DNA of 64,000 bases from CADEED01 sp035765415 (lineage in GTDB: Bacteria > Pseudomonadota > Gammaproteobacteria > Steroidobacterales > Steroidobacteraceae). Shown piece by piece: positions 24,448 to 33,355 of the stretch; the first letter of the stretch is position 1; every line of letters begins with the position of its first letter. The position numbers were made by a program, and so were the translations under genes. The stretch is from NCBI GenBank assembly GCA_035765415.1, contig DASTXR010000152.1:1-64000 (forward strand), in the 5' to 3' direction. The notes under the pieces are model-generated. The model was not told the DNA's origin and made no database searches. It was given only the letters and a program-made list of their open reading frames with translations.

Positions 24448-25380
24448 GTGGCAAACCAGTCTTTCACCGACCTGGATCTCACGCCGGAACCGTCGACCGC
24501 GCGGCTGACCTACCTGCGCTACACGCGGCGCATTCGCGATCTCATCGAAGTCGCGCGCCTGCATCGCCCGATCGGCATCTGGCTGCTGCTCTGGCCGGTG
24601 TTATGGGCGGTGTGGATTGCCGGCGCCTCGCATCCCACGCCCAAGGTGCTCGTCATCTTCGTGCTCGGCACCGTCGCCATGCGGTCGGCGGGCTGCGTCA
24701 TCAATGATCTCGCCGACCGGGATTTCGATCCTTTCGTGAAGCGCACTCGCGACCGGCCCATCGCCTCGCGCCGGATGGCGCCACACGAAGCCATCGCGTG
24801 GTTTCTCGTGCTCGTCGCCGTCGCGCTGGCGCTGGTGTTGCAGCTCGATCCAGCCACCATCCGCATGTCGGTGATCGGCGCCGCGCTCGCGGTGAGTTAT
24901 CCGTTCTTCAAGCGTTTCTTTCCGCTGCCGCAGTTCTACCTGGGTGTTGCCTTCAGCTGGGGTGTGCCCATGGCTTTCATGGCCGAGCTCGGCGAGATTC
25001 CGCGCGTGGCGTGGATCATCTTCTTCGCCGGAATCATCTGGGCCGCCATCTACGACACGATGTACGCCATGGTCGATCGCGACGACGATCTCAAGATCGG
25101 CGTGAAATCCAGCGCCATCGTGTTCGGCGACATGGACAAGCTGATCATCGGCGTGCTGCAGGCGCTGATGCTCTACGCGCTGTATCTCGTGGGCGCGAGC
25201 ATGGAATACGGCTACTGGTACAACCTGGGGCTGGTGGGTGCAGGCGTGTTCTTCGCCTATCAGCAGTGGCGCATCCGCGATCGCAGGCCGCAGTCGTGCT
25301 TCGACGCCTTTCTCAACAATCAATACGTTGGATTGTCGGTCTTCATAGGCATCCTGCTCGAATATAGTTTTCAGGGCTGA
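24448..25380 (+). CDS. ubiA: 4-hydroxybenzoate polyprenyltransferase
   Basis: Integral membrane prenyltransferase of ubiquinone synthesis. The two Asp-rich Mg-binding motifs are NDLADRDFD (about 90-98) and YDTMYAMVDRDDD (about 204-216); about eight or nine hydrophobic helices are visible. The 310 residues begin at GTG 24448. It converges with the symporter gene across a hairpin terminator. Confidence 0.96.
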   Translation: MANQSFTDLDLTPEPSTARLTYLRYTRRIRDLIEVARLHRPIGIWLLLWPVLWAVWIAGASHPTPKVLVIFVLGTVAMRSAGCVINDLADRDFDPFVKRTRDRPIASRRMAPHEAIAWFLVLVAVALALVLQLDPATIRMSVIGAALAVSYPFFKRFFPLPQFYLGVAFSWGVPMAFMAELGEIPRVAWIIFFAGIIWAAIYDTMYAMVDRDDDLKIGVKSSAIVFGDMDKLIIGVLQALMLYALYLVGASMEYGYWYNLGLVGAGVFFAYQQWRIRDRRPQSCFDAFLNNQYVGLSVFIGILLEYSFQG

Positions 25381-25396
25381 CGCCCACGTCGGAAAC

Positions 25397-25424
25397 GCCG
25401 GCCCTTCCTGGAAGAAGGGCCGGC
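25397..25424. terminator. Bidirectional hairpin between ubiA and the symporter gene
   Basis: GCCGGCCCTTC and GAAGGGCCGGC form a perfect 11-bp stem with a 6-nt loop between two convergent genes. The flanking T-runs are short (GTTTCC on the minus side), so it is a fair but not classical terminator. Confidence 0.7.
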
Positions 25425-25438
25425 TCCGTGAAATCGAA

Positions 25439-27001
25439 CTACCACCAGGTGTAGTAGAGCACCGCGAGGATCACGACGATCAAACCGGCCGCGACGTTGA
25501 AGAACGTGCCGGTCTTGAAGTCGACGTTCGTGATGTCGACGCGCATGGCGGCTTCCTTCTGCGGCGACATCAGCGAGATCGCGACGGCGATCACGATGCC
25601 CGCGACGAAACACCAGCCCACGCGGTTCATGAACGGATAGTCCGGCAGGTACTTGTAGAACAGCCACGAGATCACGACCGTGGCGAGCATCGACACCATC
25701 GCCGCAGTGGCCGTGGTGCGCGCCCAGAAGAGGCCCAGCAGGAAGATCACGCAGATGCCCGGCGTGACGAAGCCCGTGAAGTTCTGGATGTACTGGAAGC
25801 CCTGCCCGAAATTCTGCAGGAACGGCTTCGTGATGAAGACCGCGATGACCACCGACACCACCGCGACGATGCGGCCCACGGTCACCAGCGTCTTCTGCGC
25901 GGTGTCCGGCTTCACGGCGCGGTACAGGTCCATCGTGAAGATGGTCGCGATCGAATTGATCTTGGAGCCGGTCGACGCGACGATGGCCGCGACCAGCGCC
26001 GCGAACACCAGGCCCTTGATGCCGACGGGCAGCATGGCCATGAGGCTCGGATAGGCCTGGTCCGTCTTCTCGAGGCCGGGCACGAGCACCAGCGCCGCGA
26101 TGCCGGGCAGCACGATGATCGCCGGCATCAGCAGCTTGAGGAAGGCCGCGAGCACGATGCCCTTCTGCGCCTCGTTCACGCTCTTCGCCGCGAGGCCGCG
26201 CTGGATGATGTATTGATTGAAGCCCCAGTACGAGACGTTCATCATCCACATGCCGCCTAACAATACTGCCAGGCCCGGCAGATCCTTGTAGTGCGGGTTG
26301 TCAGGCGACAGGATCATGTCGAACTTCTCGGGATGCTGAGTGGTGAGGATCTTGAATCCTTCAAGGACACCCGCGCCGCCACTGACTTTGTCGAGCGACA
26401 TCCACGTGATGATGATGCCGCCGAGCACCAGCAGCGAAACCTGCACGATGTCGGTGAGCGCAACCGCCTTGAGGCCGCCGTACAGCGCATACAGCAGCGC
26501 GAACACCGCCAGCGCCGTGATCGCGACCTGGATGTCCAAGCCCGCGATGGCGTTCACCGCGAGCGCACCCAGCCACAGGATCGAGGTGAGGTTCACGAAG
26601 ATGTACAGCGCCAGCCAGAAGACGGCCATCACGTTGCGCACCGCGGGGCTGTAACGTCTCTCGAGGAATTCCGGCATCGTGTAGATGCCGTTCTTGAGGA
26701 ACACGGGCAGGATCCACTTGCCGACGACGATGAGCGTGAGCGCCGCCATCCACTCGTACGACGCGATGGCCATGCCCATCACGTAGCCGGATCCGGACAT
26801 GCCGACGATCTGTTCGGCGGAGATGTTCGCGGCGATCAGCGACGTGCCGATGGCCCACCAGGGCAGCGCGCGACTGGCCAGGAAGTAGTCCTGCGCGTCT
26901 TTCTGGTGAGTGCCTTTTTCGCGCGACACCCACTGCGCCAGCACAAAAATTCCAACCGCGTAGATCGCCAGGATGGCGATGTCCAGAGTTTCCAGATTCA
27001 C
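25439..27001 (-). CDS. Sodium/solute (SSS family) symporter, probably galactose (SGLT-like)
   Basis: Inner-membrane sodium:sugar symporter of 520 residues with 13-14 hydrophobic segments. SSS hallmarks include NISAEQIVGMSGSGY (about 58-72) and VASTGSKINSIATIFTMDLYR-like sodium-site helix (about 336-355, matching the Ser pair region of vSGLT). It is the last gene of the galactan locus, 44 bp after dgoA, which makes galactose the likeliest substrate; specificity is inferred from context. Confidence 0.9.
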   Translation of the reverse strand: MNLETLDIAILAIYAVGIFVLAQWVSREKGTHQKDAQDYFLASRALPWWAIGTSLIAANISAEQIVGMSGSGYVMGMAIASYEWMAALTLIVVGKWILPVFLKNGIYTMPEFLERRYSPAVRNVMAVFWLALYIFVNLTSILWLGALAVNAIAGLDIQVAITALAVFALLYALYGGLKAVALTDIVQVSLLVLGGIIITWMSLDKVSGGAGVLEGFKILTTQHPEKFDMILSPDNPHYKDLPGLAVLLGGMWMMNVSYWGFNQYIIQRGLAAKSVNEAQKGIVLAAFLKLLMPAIIVLPGIAALVLVPGLEKTDQAYPSLMAMLPVGIKGLVFAALVAAIVASTGSKINSIATIFTMDLYRAVKPDTAQKTLVTVGRIVAVVSVVIAVFITKPFLQNFGQGFQYIQNFTGFVTPGICVIFLLGLFWARTTATAAMVSMLATVVISWLFYKYLPDYPFMNRVGWCFVAGIVIAVAISLMSPQKEAAMRVDITNVDFKTGTFFNVAAGLIVVILAVLYYTWW

Positions 27002-27045
27002 GTAAACCCCCTGCTGCTGCGGCGTCGAGGGACGCCCTTGGTTTT

Positions 27046-27672
27046 TTACCGGTTCTTTTCCGTCGCCTCGCGCAGCGCCTGAACCAGGTCCTGCGCGCGT
27101 TTCGTCAGCTCCGCGAGTGTATACGCGGGCTTGAAAAGTTCACCGCCAAATCCGAATCCATCCGCGCCTGACGCGAGCCATGTGGCGATGTCCTGCGAGC
27201 CAATGCCGCCGACCGGAAAGATCTTCGCGTGCCTGGGAAGCACGGATTTCAGTGCTTTGAGATGTCCTGCGCCATAACTGGACGCGGGGAATAGTTTGAG
27301 CTCGGTGGCGCCATGGCGCAGCGCGGAGAAGGCCTCGGTCGCGGTAGCGATACCAGGCAACACGCGAAGCCCGAGGTCGAGAGCCCGACGAATGACATCG
27401 CCATCGCAGTTCGGCGCGACCACCAGGCGTCCGCCGGCGCGGTGCACCCTATCTACTTCCGCGGGCGTCAGCACCGTGCCGGCACCGATCAGGCAGGTGG
27501 CGCCGTGCGCCTGCGCCAGCAGCCCGATGGTGTCGAACGGATCCGGTGAATTGAGCGGCACTTCGATGGTTCGAAAGCCCGCACCGGTAAGCGCCGCGCC
27601 CACTTCCGGCGCACGCGCGGGTGTGAGCCCGCGCAGGATGGCCACGAGTTCGACGCCGGCGTTCTCGGTCAT
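27046..27672 (-). CDS. dgoA: 2-dehydro-3-deoxy-6-phosphogalactonate aldolase
   Basis: Class I aldolase splitting KDPGal to pyruvate and glyceraldehyde-3-phosphate, the last step of the De Ley-Doudoroff pathway. The 208-residue protein (start ATG 27672, MTENAGVELVAILRG) shows the KDPG/KDPGal fold: EVPLNSPDPF (catalytic Glu), GAGTVLTPAEVDRV, VAPNCD and TELKLFPASS (Schiff-base Lys). SPDPF and PNCD favour KDPGal over KDPG aldolase. It overlaps dgoK by four bases (ATGA); the long upstream extension of the frame is not coding. Confidence 0.95.
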   Translation of the reverse strand: MTENAGVELVAILRGLTPARAPEVGAALTGAGFRTIEVPLNSPDPFDTIGLLAQAHGATCLIGAGTVLTPAEVDRVHRAGGRLVVAPNCDGDVIRRALDLGLRVLPGIATATEAFSALRHGATELKLFPASSYGAGHLKALKSVLPRHAKIFPVGGIGSQDIATWLASGADGFGFGGELFKPAYTLAELTKRAQDLVQALREATEKNR

Positions 27673-28601
27673 TCGGTGCGACGCTCCTGCCCGCGAAACA
27701 CCTGGCCGAGCCCGGCGAGCGCTGCCTGCGCCCCATCGATCTGCACCGCCGTGCGTCCGCTGCGAGCCAGCGCGAGCGCATATGAAGCGGTGAGTGACGG
27801 CGTGCCGATCACGTATACGGCCGCGGCTGGATCGTGCTCGTTGAACAGCGACAGCGCCCCTTTCACATCCGTACCGATGAGCAGGCCCGACATCCACGAC
27901 GCCGCGCCCTCGGGCGAAAGCTGCTTGTCGAGCCGCAGGCTGCGGCTCTGGAACAGCCGGTGCAGCAGCGGTACGTCCGGATGTTTCGCCGACTCCACGA
28001 GCCCACGCTCGAAGTCCCGGGGATGATGTTCGATGGGCGTGGTCCGGTCGCGCACCAGCACGCTGTGCTCGCACAGCATCGCGAACAACTCGCCCGTGGG
28101 CGCCGTGAGGAATTCCTGGACCACGCTGTCGTTCAACGACACCCACTTGGTGTGCGTTCCGGGCATGCAGACCAGCTGCTTGCCGGCATTCATGACGCCG
28201 AGCACGCATTGCGCGCCGAACAGCTGCGTTTCCTCGCCGCGCATGACGTCAGGCGCCCCCAGCGGATTCGTACAGCTCATGCCACGCACGATGGTGACGC
28301 CGGCGCGCGGCGCCACGGTATCGTCGGCGAGCTCGTACAGGTCGGCGGGCGCAGGTAGATAGGACGCCTCGCGCCAGCCGAACGCCGAGCCCACCATGCC
28401 GCACAACACCGCTGGCAGCGGGCCGTGGGCCGCCACCCAGTCCGCGGCAAGCCCATCGAAAACCTCGGTGAACCGGCCGCGTGAGTCCGCGGCTCCCGGA
28501 CCTTTGCGCGTTTCGAGCGCATTGCCGCCTTCATCGCAAAGCGCGAGCGTGAGATTGCTCGTGCCCCAGTCTCCGGCGATGAATGCGGCGGGCGATGTCA
28601 T
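27669..28601 (-). CDS. dgoK: 2-dehydro-3-deoxygalactonokinase
   Basis: Phosphorylates 2-keto-3-deoxygalactonate ahead of the DgoA aldolase. The 310 residues start at ATG 28601 (MTSPAAFIAGDWGTSNLTLAL), where GDWGTSN is the phosphate-binding loop of the DgoK family; later phrases are VCMPGTHTKWV and SPEGAASWMSGLLIGTD. It overlaps both neighbours by four bases, so SDR-dgoK-dgoA are translationally coupled. Confidence 0.95.
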   Translation of the reverse strand: MTSPAAFIAGDWGTSNLTLALCDEGGNALETRKGPGAADSRGRFTEVFDGLAADWVAAHGPLPAVLCGMVGSAFGWREASYLPAPADLYELADDTVAPRAGVTIVRGMSCTNPLGAPDVMRGEETQLFGAQCVLGVMNAGKQLVCMPGTHTKWVSLNDSVVQEFLTAPTGELFAMLCEHSVLVRDRTTPIEHHPRDFERGLVESAKHPDVPLLHRLFQSRSLRLDKQLSPEGAASWMSGLLIGTDVKGALSLFNEHDPAAAVYVIGTPSLTASYALALARSGRTAVQIDGAQAALAGLGQVFRGQERRTE

Positions 28602-29107
28602 GGCATGTACATTCCGCCGTTGACGTGCACGATGTTGCCGGTGATGTATCCCGACAACTCGTTGGACGCGAGGAACAGGAAAGCACCCACGCAATCCTGC
28701 GCTTCACCGACACGCCCGAGCGCGGTGGCATCGCGCATGGCGTCCATGCGTGCTTGTGGCGTGCGCGCGTGGAACAACGCGTCGTCGACGTCGGCGATGG
28801 GACGGCGCTCCCCGAGACCACCCGCGTTGTTGATGAGGATGTCGAGGCCGCCCAAGGCTGCGGCCGCTTCGTTCACCACGCGTTTCGCTTCGCCGCGCTT
28901 CGAGAGATCGCCACGAACGAGTTTCGGCGCCGGCGCGGTGGCGGAAATGCCGGCGGCCAGTTCGCGCGCCGCGTCTTCATGCGTGTTGTAGTGCAGCGCC
29001 AGCGCCGCGCCTTGCGCTGCGAAGGCACGCGCCAGCGCGGCGCCAATGCCCGAACTGGCCCCGGTGATGAGCACCGCCTTGCCGCTCAGATCTTCGATGC
29101 GTGTCAT
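28598..29107 (-). CDS. SDR oxidoreductase with an internal in-frame deletion (probably inactive)
   Basis: The front half is a normal Rossmann dehydrogenase: TGASSGIG nucleotide loop, DLSKRGEA and LINNAGG. The rear is normal too: GRVGEAQDCVGAFLFLAS and SGYITGNIVHVNGG. The middle is missing: DVDDALF runs straight into HARTPQARMDAMRD, so roughly 75 residues that should hold the catalytic Ser and the YxxxK motif are absent. The protein is about 169 residues against about 250 for the family. The frame is intact and overlaps dgoK by four bases. Start may be ATG 29107 or ATG 29116; neither has a clear ribosome site. It probably keeps only a spacing or coupling role, unless it works as a non-catalytic binding protein. 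Confidence 0.8.
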   Translation of the reverse strand: MTRIEDLSGKAVLITGASSGIGAALARAFAAQGAALALHYNTHEDAARELAAGISATAPAPKLVRGDLSKRGEAKRVVNEAAAALGGLDILINNAGGLGERRPIADVDDALFHARTPQARMDAMRDATALGRVGEAQDCVGAFLFLASNELSGYITGNIVHVNGGMYMP

Positions 29108-29117
29108 GCGGGCCATG

Positions 29118-31193
29118 TTACTGAGACGCGAGCACACGCTCCATCGCCAGGGACCCGTCGGGACGAAATAGTTTGATCACCAGGCGGAAAGGCCCCGGCG
29201 TTTCGCGCTTCGGCACCTGGCCATCGCTCGATGCTGAGCTCATGCGGGAGCTCACGCTGATTTCGCCCGGCCCGCGCTTGAATTCCTTGCCGGCCGCGTC
29301 GACGAGCTGCCAGGTGAGTCGATAGTCATCGATCGCCTGATAGGGGATCTCGGCCACTGTCCTTGGTTTGACGTCGAATGCGAACGACGTGGGTTCGCCG
29401 TTCTCGCGTTTCGTCCAGCGTGCGTCGATGTGCACGGGCGCGTTGAGCTCGGCCCAGGCAAAGTATGACGGCTTGCGCTGCCGATTCTGGTCGACGATGC
29501 CGTGTTCCAGGTACCCCTGCTCCTGGCCCGGCCAGTAGTAACGTCGCGACTTGTAATCCTGGTAGCACCACAGAATCGCGCCCGCGATCCAGTCGCGCTT
29601 CGCCAGCAGCGGCAACTGCTCGCGGATGATCGACACACGAGCCGCATCCGCCTCGGTCGCGTTCTTCGCGAAGATTCCGGGGAAACCCATTTCCGAGATG
29701 ATGACCATCTTGTCGGGAAACAGCCGGTCGACCTTGTCGAGCGCGGGATCGAGCGCCTCGCGCGGGCCGTGCCAGGCGCCGAAGTACTGGTTCATCATGA
29801 GGAAGTCGGCGTCGTTGGCCGCGGATTCCGCAGCGCTGTTCAGCTTTGGAAGATTGTCGTCGGCCAGCGTGACGTAGCGTTCCGGATCGAGGCTCTTGAT
29901 GTAATCGCGCATCGCGCGGAAGAAGCGGATGCCGCCCGGCGATCCAGCCGCGCTTTCGTTGAGCACGCTCCACGCGAACACGCTCGGGTGATTGCCGTAT
30001 TGCTCTATCAACTCGCGCATCTGCTGTTTCGCGAGCTCGAGGTACTGCGGGTTCGAGAGTTGTTCCTCGCTCGCCTGCCAGATGGGGATCTCGGGGATCA
30101 GCAGAATTCCGCGGCGGTCGGCGAAGTCCGCGGCGCGCGTGCCGGGCGGGTAGTGCACCGGCCGCGTCAGTGTCATGTTGAGGCTCTTCATGTCTTCCCA
30201 GTCGTATCGCAACGTGCCGGGAGATTCGGCCAGCCCTTCCCAGGGCGAGTCGGTGTGTCGCGTCATGCCGGAGAGACGCACGCGCTGGCCATTGATGAGC
30301 AGGTGACGGTCGCGGATGGTGATTTCGCGAAGGCCGAAGTTCTCGCTGCCCAGGGCAAGCGACTTGCCGCTGTCTTCGCGCAGGTCGAGCGTTATCCGGT
30401 AGAGATTCGGATGGTCGAGATCCCAGCGCTGGATGTCGCGCAACCGGATAGTCAGAGGAATCTCGTTGCGGCCATCCTTCAAAGTGACCGGCACGGCGTG
30501 CGAGAGCAGCGCCTTGCCAGCAGGGTCTTCGACCAGCGCCGTGAGTTTGCCGCTCCGCGCGCCACGGCTCACGAGCGTCACGCGATCGGACACCGTCGCG
30601 TTCCCTCCCTCGAGCGTCGAGCGAATGAACTGCTTCTCGACGCGCACCGGCCCGTGCACGGCGAGCCATACGTCACGCACGATGCCGCCGTACGCCCACC
30701 AGTCGTACCAGGCATCGGGCGAACCGCGCGCGCCAAAACCAGGAATGGTGAACATGCCAGGCCGGTTGTCGATGGCGACGACGAGCAGGTTCCGGTCGCG
30801 CAGATGCGGCGAGACGTCGAACGAATACGCGCTGTAGCCGCCTTCGTGCGCGCCGATCTCCACGCCGTTGAGCCACACGCGAGCCTTGTAGAAGGTGGCG
30901 CCGAAGTGCAGCTGCGCGATTGCGTCCGCGGGTAGCTTGGGCAGGTCGAACTCGCGGAAATACCAGCCCGTGCCGAGATAGTCGTAGTCCGCGCCTTCGC
31001 GATTCCAGGTATGCGGCACGTTCACACTGCGCGTGCCATCGGGGATGGCCTTCGGCCAGGCCGACACCGCGCTGGCGCCCTTTTCAGTGCGAAAGCTCCA
31101 GTCGCGATTCAGGTCGATGCGCGCCGAGGCACTGGCTGCCGCAACCCATACTTGCAACGCGAGCAGGATTCCAAGCGAACGTGCTGAGCGCAT
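29118..31193 (-). CDS. Secreted GH2 glycosidase (beta-galactosidase/beta-glucuronidase type)
   Basis: Retaining exo-glycosidase of 691 residues. It has a signal peptide (cleavage near ASASA, about residue 24), an N-terminal sugar-binding jelly roll (DLNRDWSFR, NVPHTWN), a middle Ig-like domain and a TIM barrel. FAWSVLNES holds the acid/base Glu and MVIISEMGFPG the nucleophile Glu. It looks most like GH2 beta-glucuronidases or galactosidases of moderate length, not LacZ. In this locus release of terminal galactose from galactan fragments in the periplasm is the likely task. It starts 3 bp after the dehydrogenase gene. Confidence 0.92.
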   Translation of the reverse strand: MRSARSLGILLALQVWVAAASASARIDLNRDWSFRTEKGASAVSAWPKAIPDGTRSVNVPHTWNREGADYDYLGTGWYFREFDLPKLPADAIAQLHFGATFYKARVWLNGVEIGAHEGGYSAYSFDVSPHLRDRNLLVVAIDNRPGMFTIPGFGARGSPDAWYDWWAYGGIVRDVWLAVHGPVRVEKQFIRSTLEGGNATVSDRVTLVSRGARSGKLTALVEDPAGKALLSHAVPVTLKDGRNEIPLTIRLRDIQRWDLDHPNLYRITLDLREDSGKSLALGSENFGLREITIRDRHLLINGQRVRLSGMTRHTDSPWEGLAESPGTLRYDWEDMKSLNMTLTRPVHYPPGTRAADFADRRGILLIPEIPIWQASEEQLSNPQYLELAKQQMRELIEQYGNHPSVFAWSVLNESAAGSPGGIRFFRAMRDYIKSLDPERYVTLADDNLPKLNSAAESAANDADFLMMNQYFGAWHGPREALDPALDKVDRLFPDKMVIISEMGFPGIFAKNATEADAARVSIIREQLPLLAKRDWIAGAILWCYQDYKSRRYYWPGQEQGYLEHGIVDQNRQRKPSYFAWAELNAPVHIDARWTKRENGEPTSFAFDVKPRTVAEIPYQAIDDYRLTWQLVDAAGKEFKRGPGEISVSSRMSSASSDGQVPKRETPGPFRLVIKLFRPDGSLAMERVLASQ

Positions 31194-31196
31194 GTT

Positions 31197-32126
31197 TCAG
31201 ATCTCGTGTGGAGCGACGATGCGGCGTTCGCCGATGAAGTAGGCGTCGGCAACGAGCTGGAATGGCCGCCAGTCCACTTCCGACTTGCCCGCATCGCAAA
31301 GCGAGGCGAAGCGTTGATAGAGCCGCGGATACTCGCCGGCCATGCTCGCATCGCGGGTCACCGACCTGCCGTCGATGAGGAGTTCCGCGCCGCCGCCCGC
31401 GAGCTTCAGCTTGCCCGTGGTTGTCTCGATCTCGATGTCCCAGCTCTGCTCGCCTTTCTGGCGAAAGTCGAATTCGGCGCCGATGGCGACGCCGCTCTCG
31501 GTGCGCATGCGAACGTTCGCGGCGATCGGGGACTGCTGGTTTTCCGGGTATTCCAGCAAAGCCGATTCGACACAGACTTCCTGCGGCAGGATTTCGGTGA
31601 GCAGCGACAGCGCATTGATGCCGGGGTCGAATACACCGAAGCCGCCCGGCTCCCAGATCCAGCGCTGGCCGGGATGCCATTGGTGCACATCTTCTTTCCA
31701 GACGATCCTGCCGCTCACGAGCTGGCGGCTGCGCAGGAATTCCCGGGCCGCATCCACGCCCGCGGCGAAGCGTGAGTGCCAGGTCTGGAACAGCGTGCGG
31801 CCGAGGCGCGCGGCTTCATCGGCCAGCAGCGCAATTTGCCGCGTCGTGGCCGTCGGCGGCTTCTCCAGCATCACGTGTTTGCCGGCGCGCAACGCCGTGA
31901 GCACCGCATCGAAGTGCGCCTGGGGCGGCGTGCAGATGGAGATGCAATGCAAGTCGGGAATCGCGGCGAGCATCGCGGCGAGATCCGGGAAATTCGCCAC
32001 GCCATCGACGGTGGCATTGCGGCTGGCGCATGCCACCAGCTCGAAGCGCGGGCTCGCCCGCAGCGAGGGAATGTGCTGATCACGGGCAATCTTGCCGATG
32101 CCTAACAACCCGACTCTCAACCGCAT
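31197..32126 (-). CDS. Gfo/Idh/MocA oxidoreductase, probable D-galactose 1-dehydrogenase
   Basis: NAD(P)-dependent sugar dehydrogenase, 309 residues from ATG 32126, which has AGGAG six bases upstream. The Rossmann motif is GLLGIGKIARDQH, the catalytic/cofactor Lys is in EKPPTATTRQI, and the C-terminal fold has WIWEPGGFGVFDPGINAL, a phrase also found in bacterial galactose dehydrogenases. With dgoK and dgoA downstream, oxidation of galactose to galactonolactone is the best guess; arabinose could also be a substrate. Confidence 0.85.
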   Translation of the reverse strand: MRLRVGLLGIGKIARDQHIPSLRASPRFELVACASRNATVDGVANFPDLAAMLAAIPDLHCISICTPPQAHFDAVLTALRAGKHVMLEKPPTATTRQIALLADEAARLGRTLFQTWHSRFAAGVDAAREFLRSRQLVSGRIVWKEDVHQWHPGQRWIWEPGGFGVFDPGINALSLLTEILPQEVCVESALLEYPENQQSPIAANVRMRTESGVAIGAEFDFRQKGEQSWDIEIETTTGKLKLAGGGAELLIDGRSVTRDASMAGEYPRLYQRFASLCDAGKSEVDWRPFQLVADAYFIGERRIVAPHEI

Positions 32127-32146
32127 GTCGTCTCCTGGATTCCGGA

Positions 32147-33283
32147 TCATTGCCTGCGAATCGCCTCGAGGAAGTCCGCGGCGGGCGTCAGTTCGTTTCC
32201 ATTGCGGAAATCGAACAACGTCGCGTTTTCCCAGTGCGATCCCGTTCCCCAGCGCGTGGCGCAGCTCGTGGAAACCCAGGCGGGTTCCCAATAGACGACG
32301 CCGACGCCGCCGGCCTGCAGGGTCATGCGCACGACTTCGTTCATGAAGAGCCGCTGACCCGCGGGCGTCGCAGGATAACCGCGCAGCAGCGAGTCTTCAC
32401 CCAGCAGGTTCGAAGCCTTGTCGCCCGCGTCGCGCAAAGTAAAGGGATACGAAACCTCGACGACAATGATGTCAGCCTTGAATCGTTTCCGGATCCTGGC
32501 CAGCGCCGCACCGGCCTGCTTCATGTTGAAAGTGGACCACTTCGGGTAATAGCTGACGCCGATGAAGTCGAAGTCACGCACGCCCGCGGCCGTGGCCGCT
32601 TCGAACCAGGGCTCGACGTTCTCCGGCTGCGCCACGTGCAGCATGACTTTCGGCGACGACCCATCCGCCGCCCTGGCCTCGCGCACCGCGCGAATGCCGG
32701 CGTTGAGGATCTTCGCGTTACGTGCCCAGTCGATGGGCAAACCCTTCGTGTCGGCCGGCCGCAGCATCTGCGTGTTGATTTCGTTGCCGACCTGGACCAT
32801 GTACGGCAGCAGGCCGCGCGCATTCAGGCGCGCCAGTACGTCGCGCGTGTATTCGTAGACGTGCATCGCCAGCTTGTCGGCGTCGCCGATGTCAGCCGCC
32901 CAGGCCGCGGGTATGGTCTGCTTCTGCGGATCGGCCCAGTCGTCGGAATAGTGGAAGTCGAGCAGCACGTGCATGCCGGCCTTCTTGGCGCGCTCCATGG
33001 AGCGGGTGACGTCGGCCTCGGTGCTGTAGTTAGTCCACGCGGGATCGTTCCACAACCGCAGGCGCACGAGATTGGCGCCGGCTTCGGCGAAGAGCTCGTA
33101 CGGGTCGCGGAGTTTTCCCTCGCGCCGGAATTGCGCTCCGCAGGATTCGACCTCGTTCACATACGAGAGATCGACGCCGGCAAAGCGCCGTGGGGCGGCA
33201 TCGGCCGCGGCAACGGCGACTGATGCTGCGAGCATGGCGGCTCCGGCGAGGAGCCCCGGACAACCGCGAATCGGTGGATGCAT
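32147..33283 (-). CDS. Arabinogalactan endo-beta-1,4-galactanase (GH53)
   Basis: Secreted enzyme that cuts beta-1,4-galactan side chains. I start at ATG 33283 (MHPPIRGCPG), after a GGAGG, giving 378 residues with a signal peptide (cleavage near ADAAP). GH53 marks are GVDLSYVNEVE, VRLRLWNDP, LDFHYSDDWADP, VQVGNEINTQM (acid/base Glu) and IIVVEVSYPF (nucleophile Glu). The C-terminus VYWEPAWVST is also typical. It lies between the TonB receptor and the galactose dehydrogenase gene. Confidence 0.96.
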   Translation of the reverse strand: MHPPIRGCPGLLAGAAMLAASVAVAAADAAPRRFAGVDLSYVNEVESCGAQFRREGKLRDPYELFAEAGANLVRLRLWNDPAWTNYSTEADVTRSMERAKKAGMHVLLDFHYSDDWADPQKQTIPAAWAADIGDADKLAMHVYEYTRDVLARLNARGLLPYMVQVGNEINTQMLRPADTKGLPIDWARNAKILNAGIRAVREARAADGSSPKVMLHVAQPENVEPWFEAATAAGVRDFDFIGVSYYPKWSTFNMKQAGAALARIRKRFKADIIVVEVSYPFTLRDAGDKASNLLGEDSLLRGYPATPAGQRLFMNEVVRMTLQAGGVGVVYWEPAWVSTSCATRWGTGSHWENATLFDFRNGNELTPAADFLEAIRRQ

Positions 33284-33300
33284 CGTTCGTTCCCTCCACG

Positions 33301-33332
33301 AAAAAGGCGCGGAGAGCATCGCTCCCCGCGCC
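33301..33332 (-). terminator. Hairpin terminator after the galactan TonB receptor gene
   Basis: GGCGCGGAGAGC (33306-33317) and GCTCCCCGCGCC (33321-33332) form a 12-bp stem with one G-T pair and an ATC loop; on the minus strand it is followed by five T. It separates the receptor from the GH53 gene, so the receptor can be made in excess while some transcripts read through. Confidence 0.88.
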
Positions 33333-33355
33333 ATTGTTTACGATTGCGAGTCGTT

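Noticed and set aside
27673..28209. N-terminal extension of the dgoA frame, and similar extensions before dgoK, the SCO1 gene, bioC and the gluconate-dehydrogenase subunit
   Set aside because: Each extension overlaps an upstream gene in another frame and has no homology-like features; internal starts with four-base overlaps fit the family N-termini.
33301..33332. Receptor-GH53 junction as proof of separate operons
   Set aside because: The hairpin is strong, but the downstream genes share strand and function and no clear promoter is seen in 33284-33300, so partial read-through is more likely.
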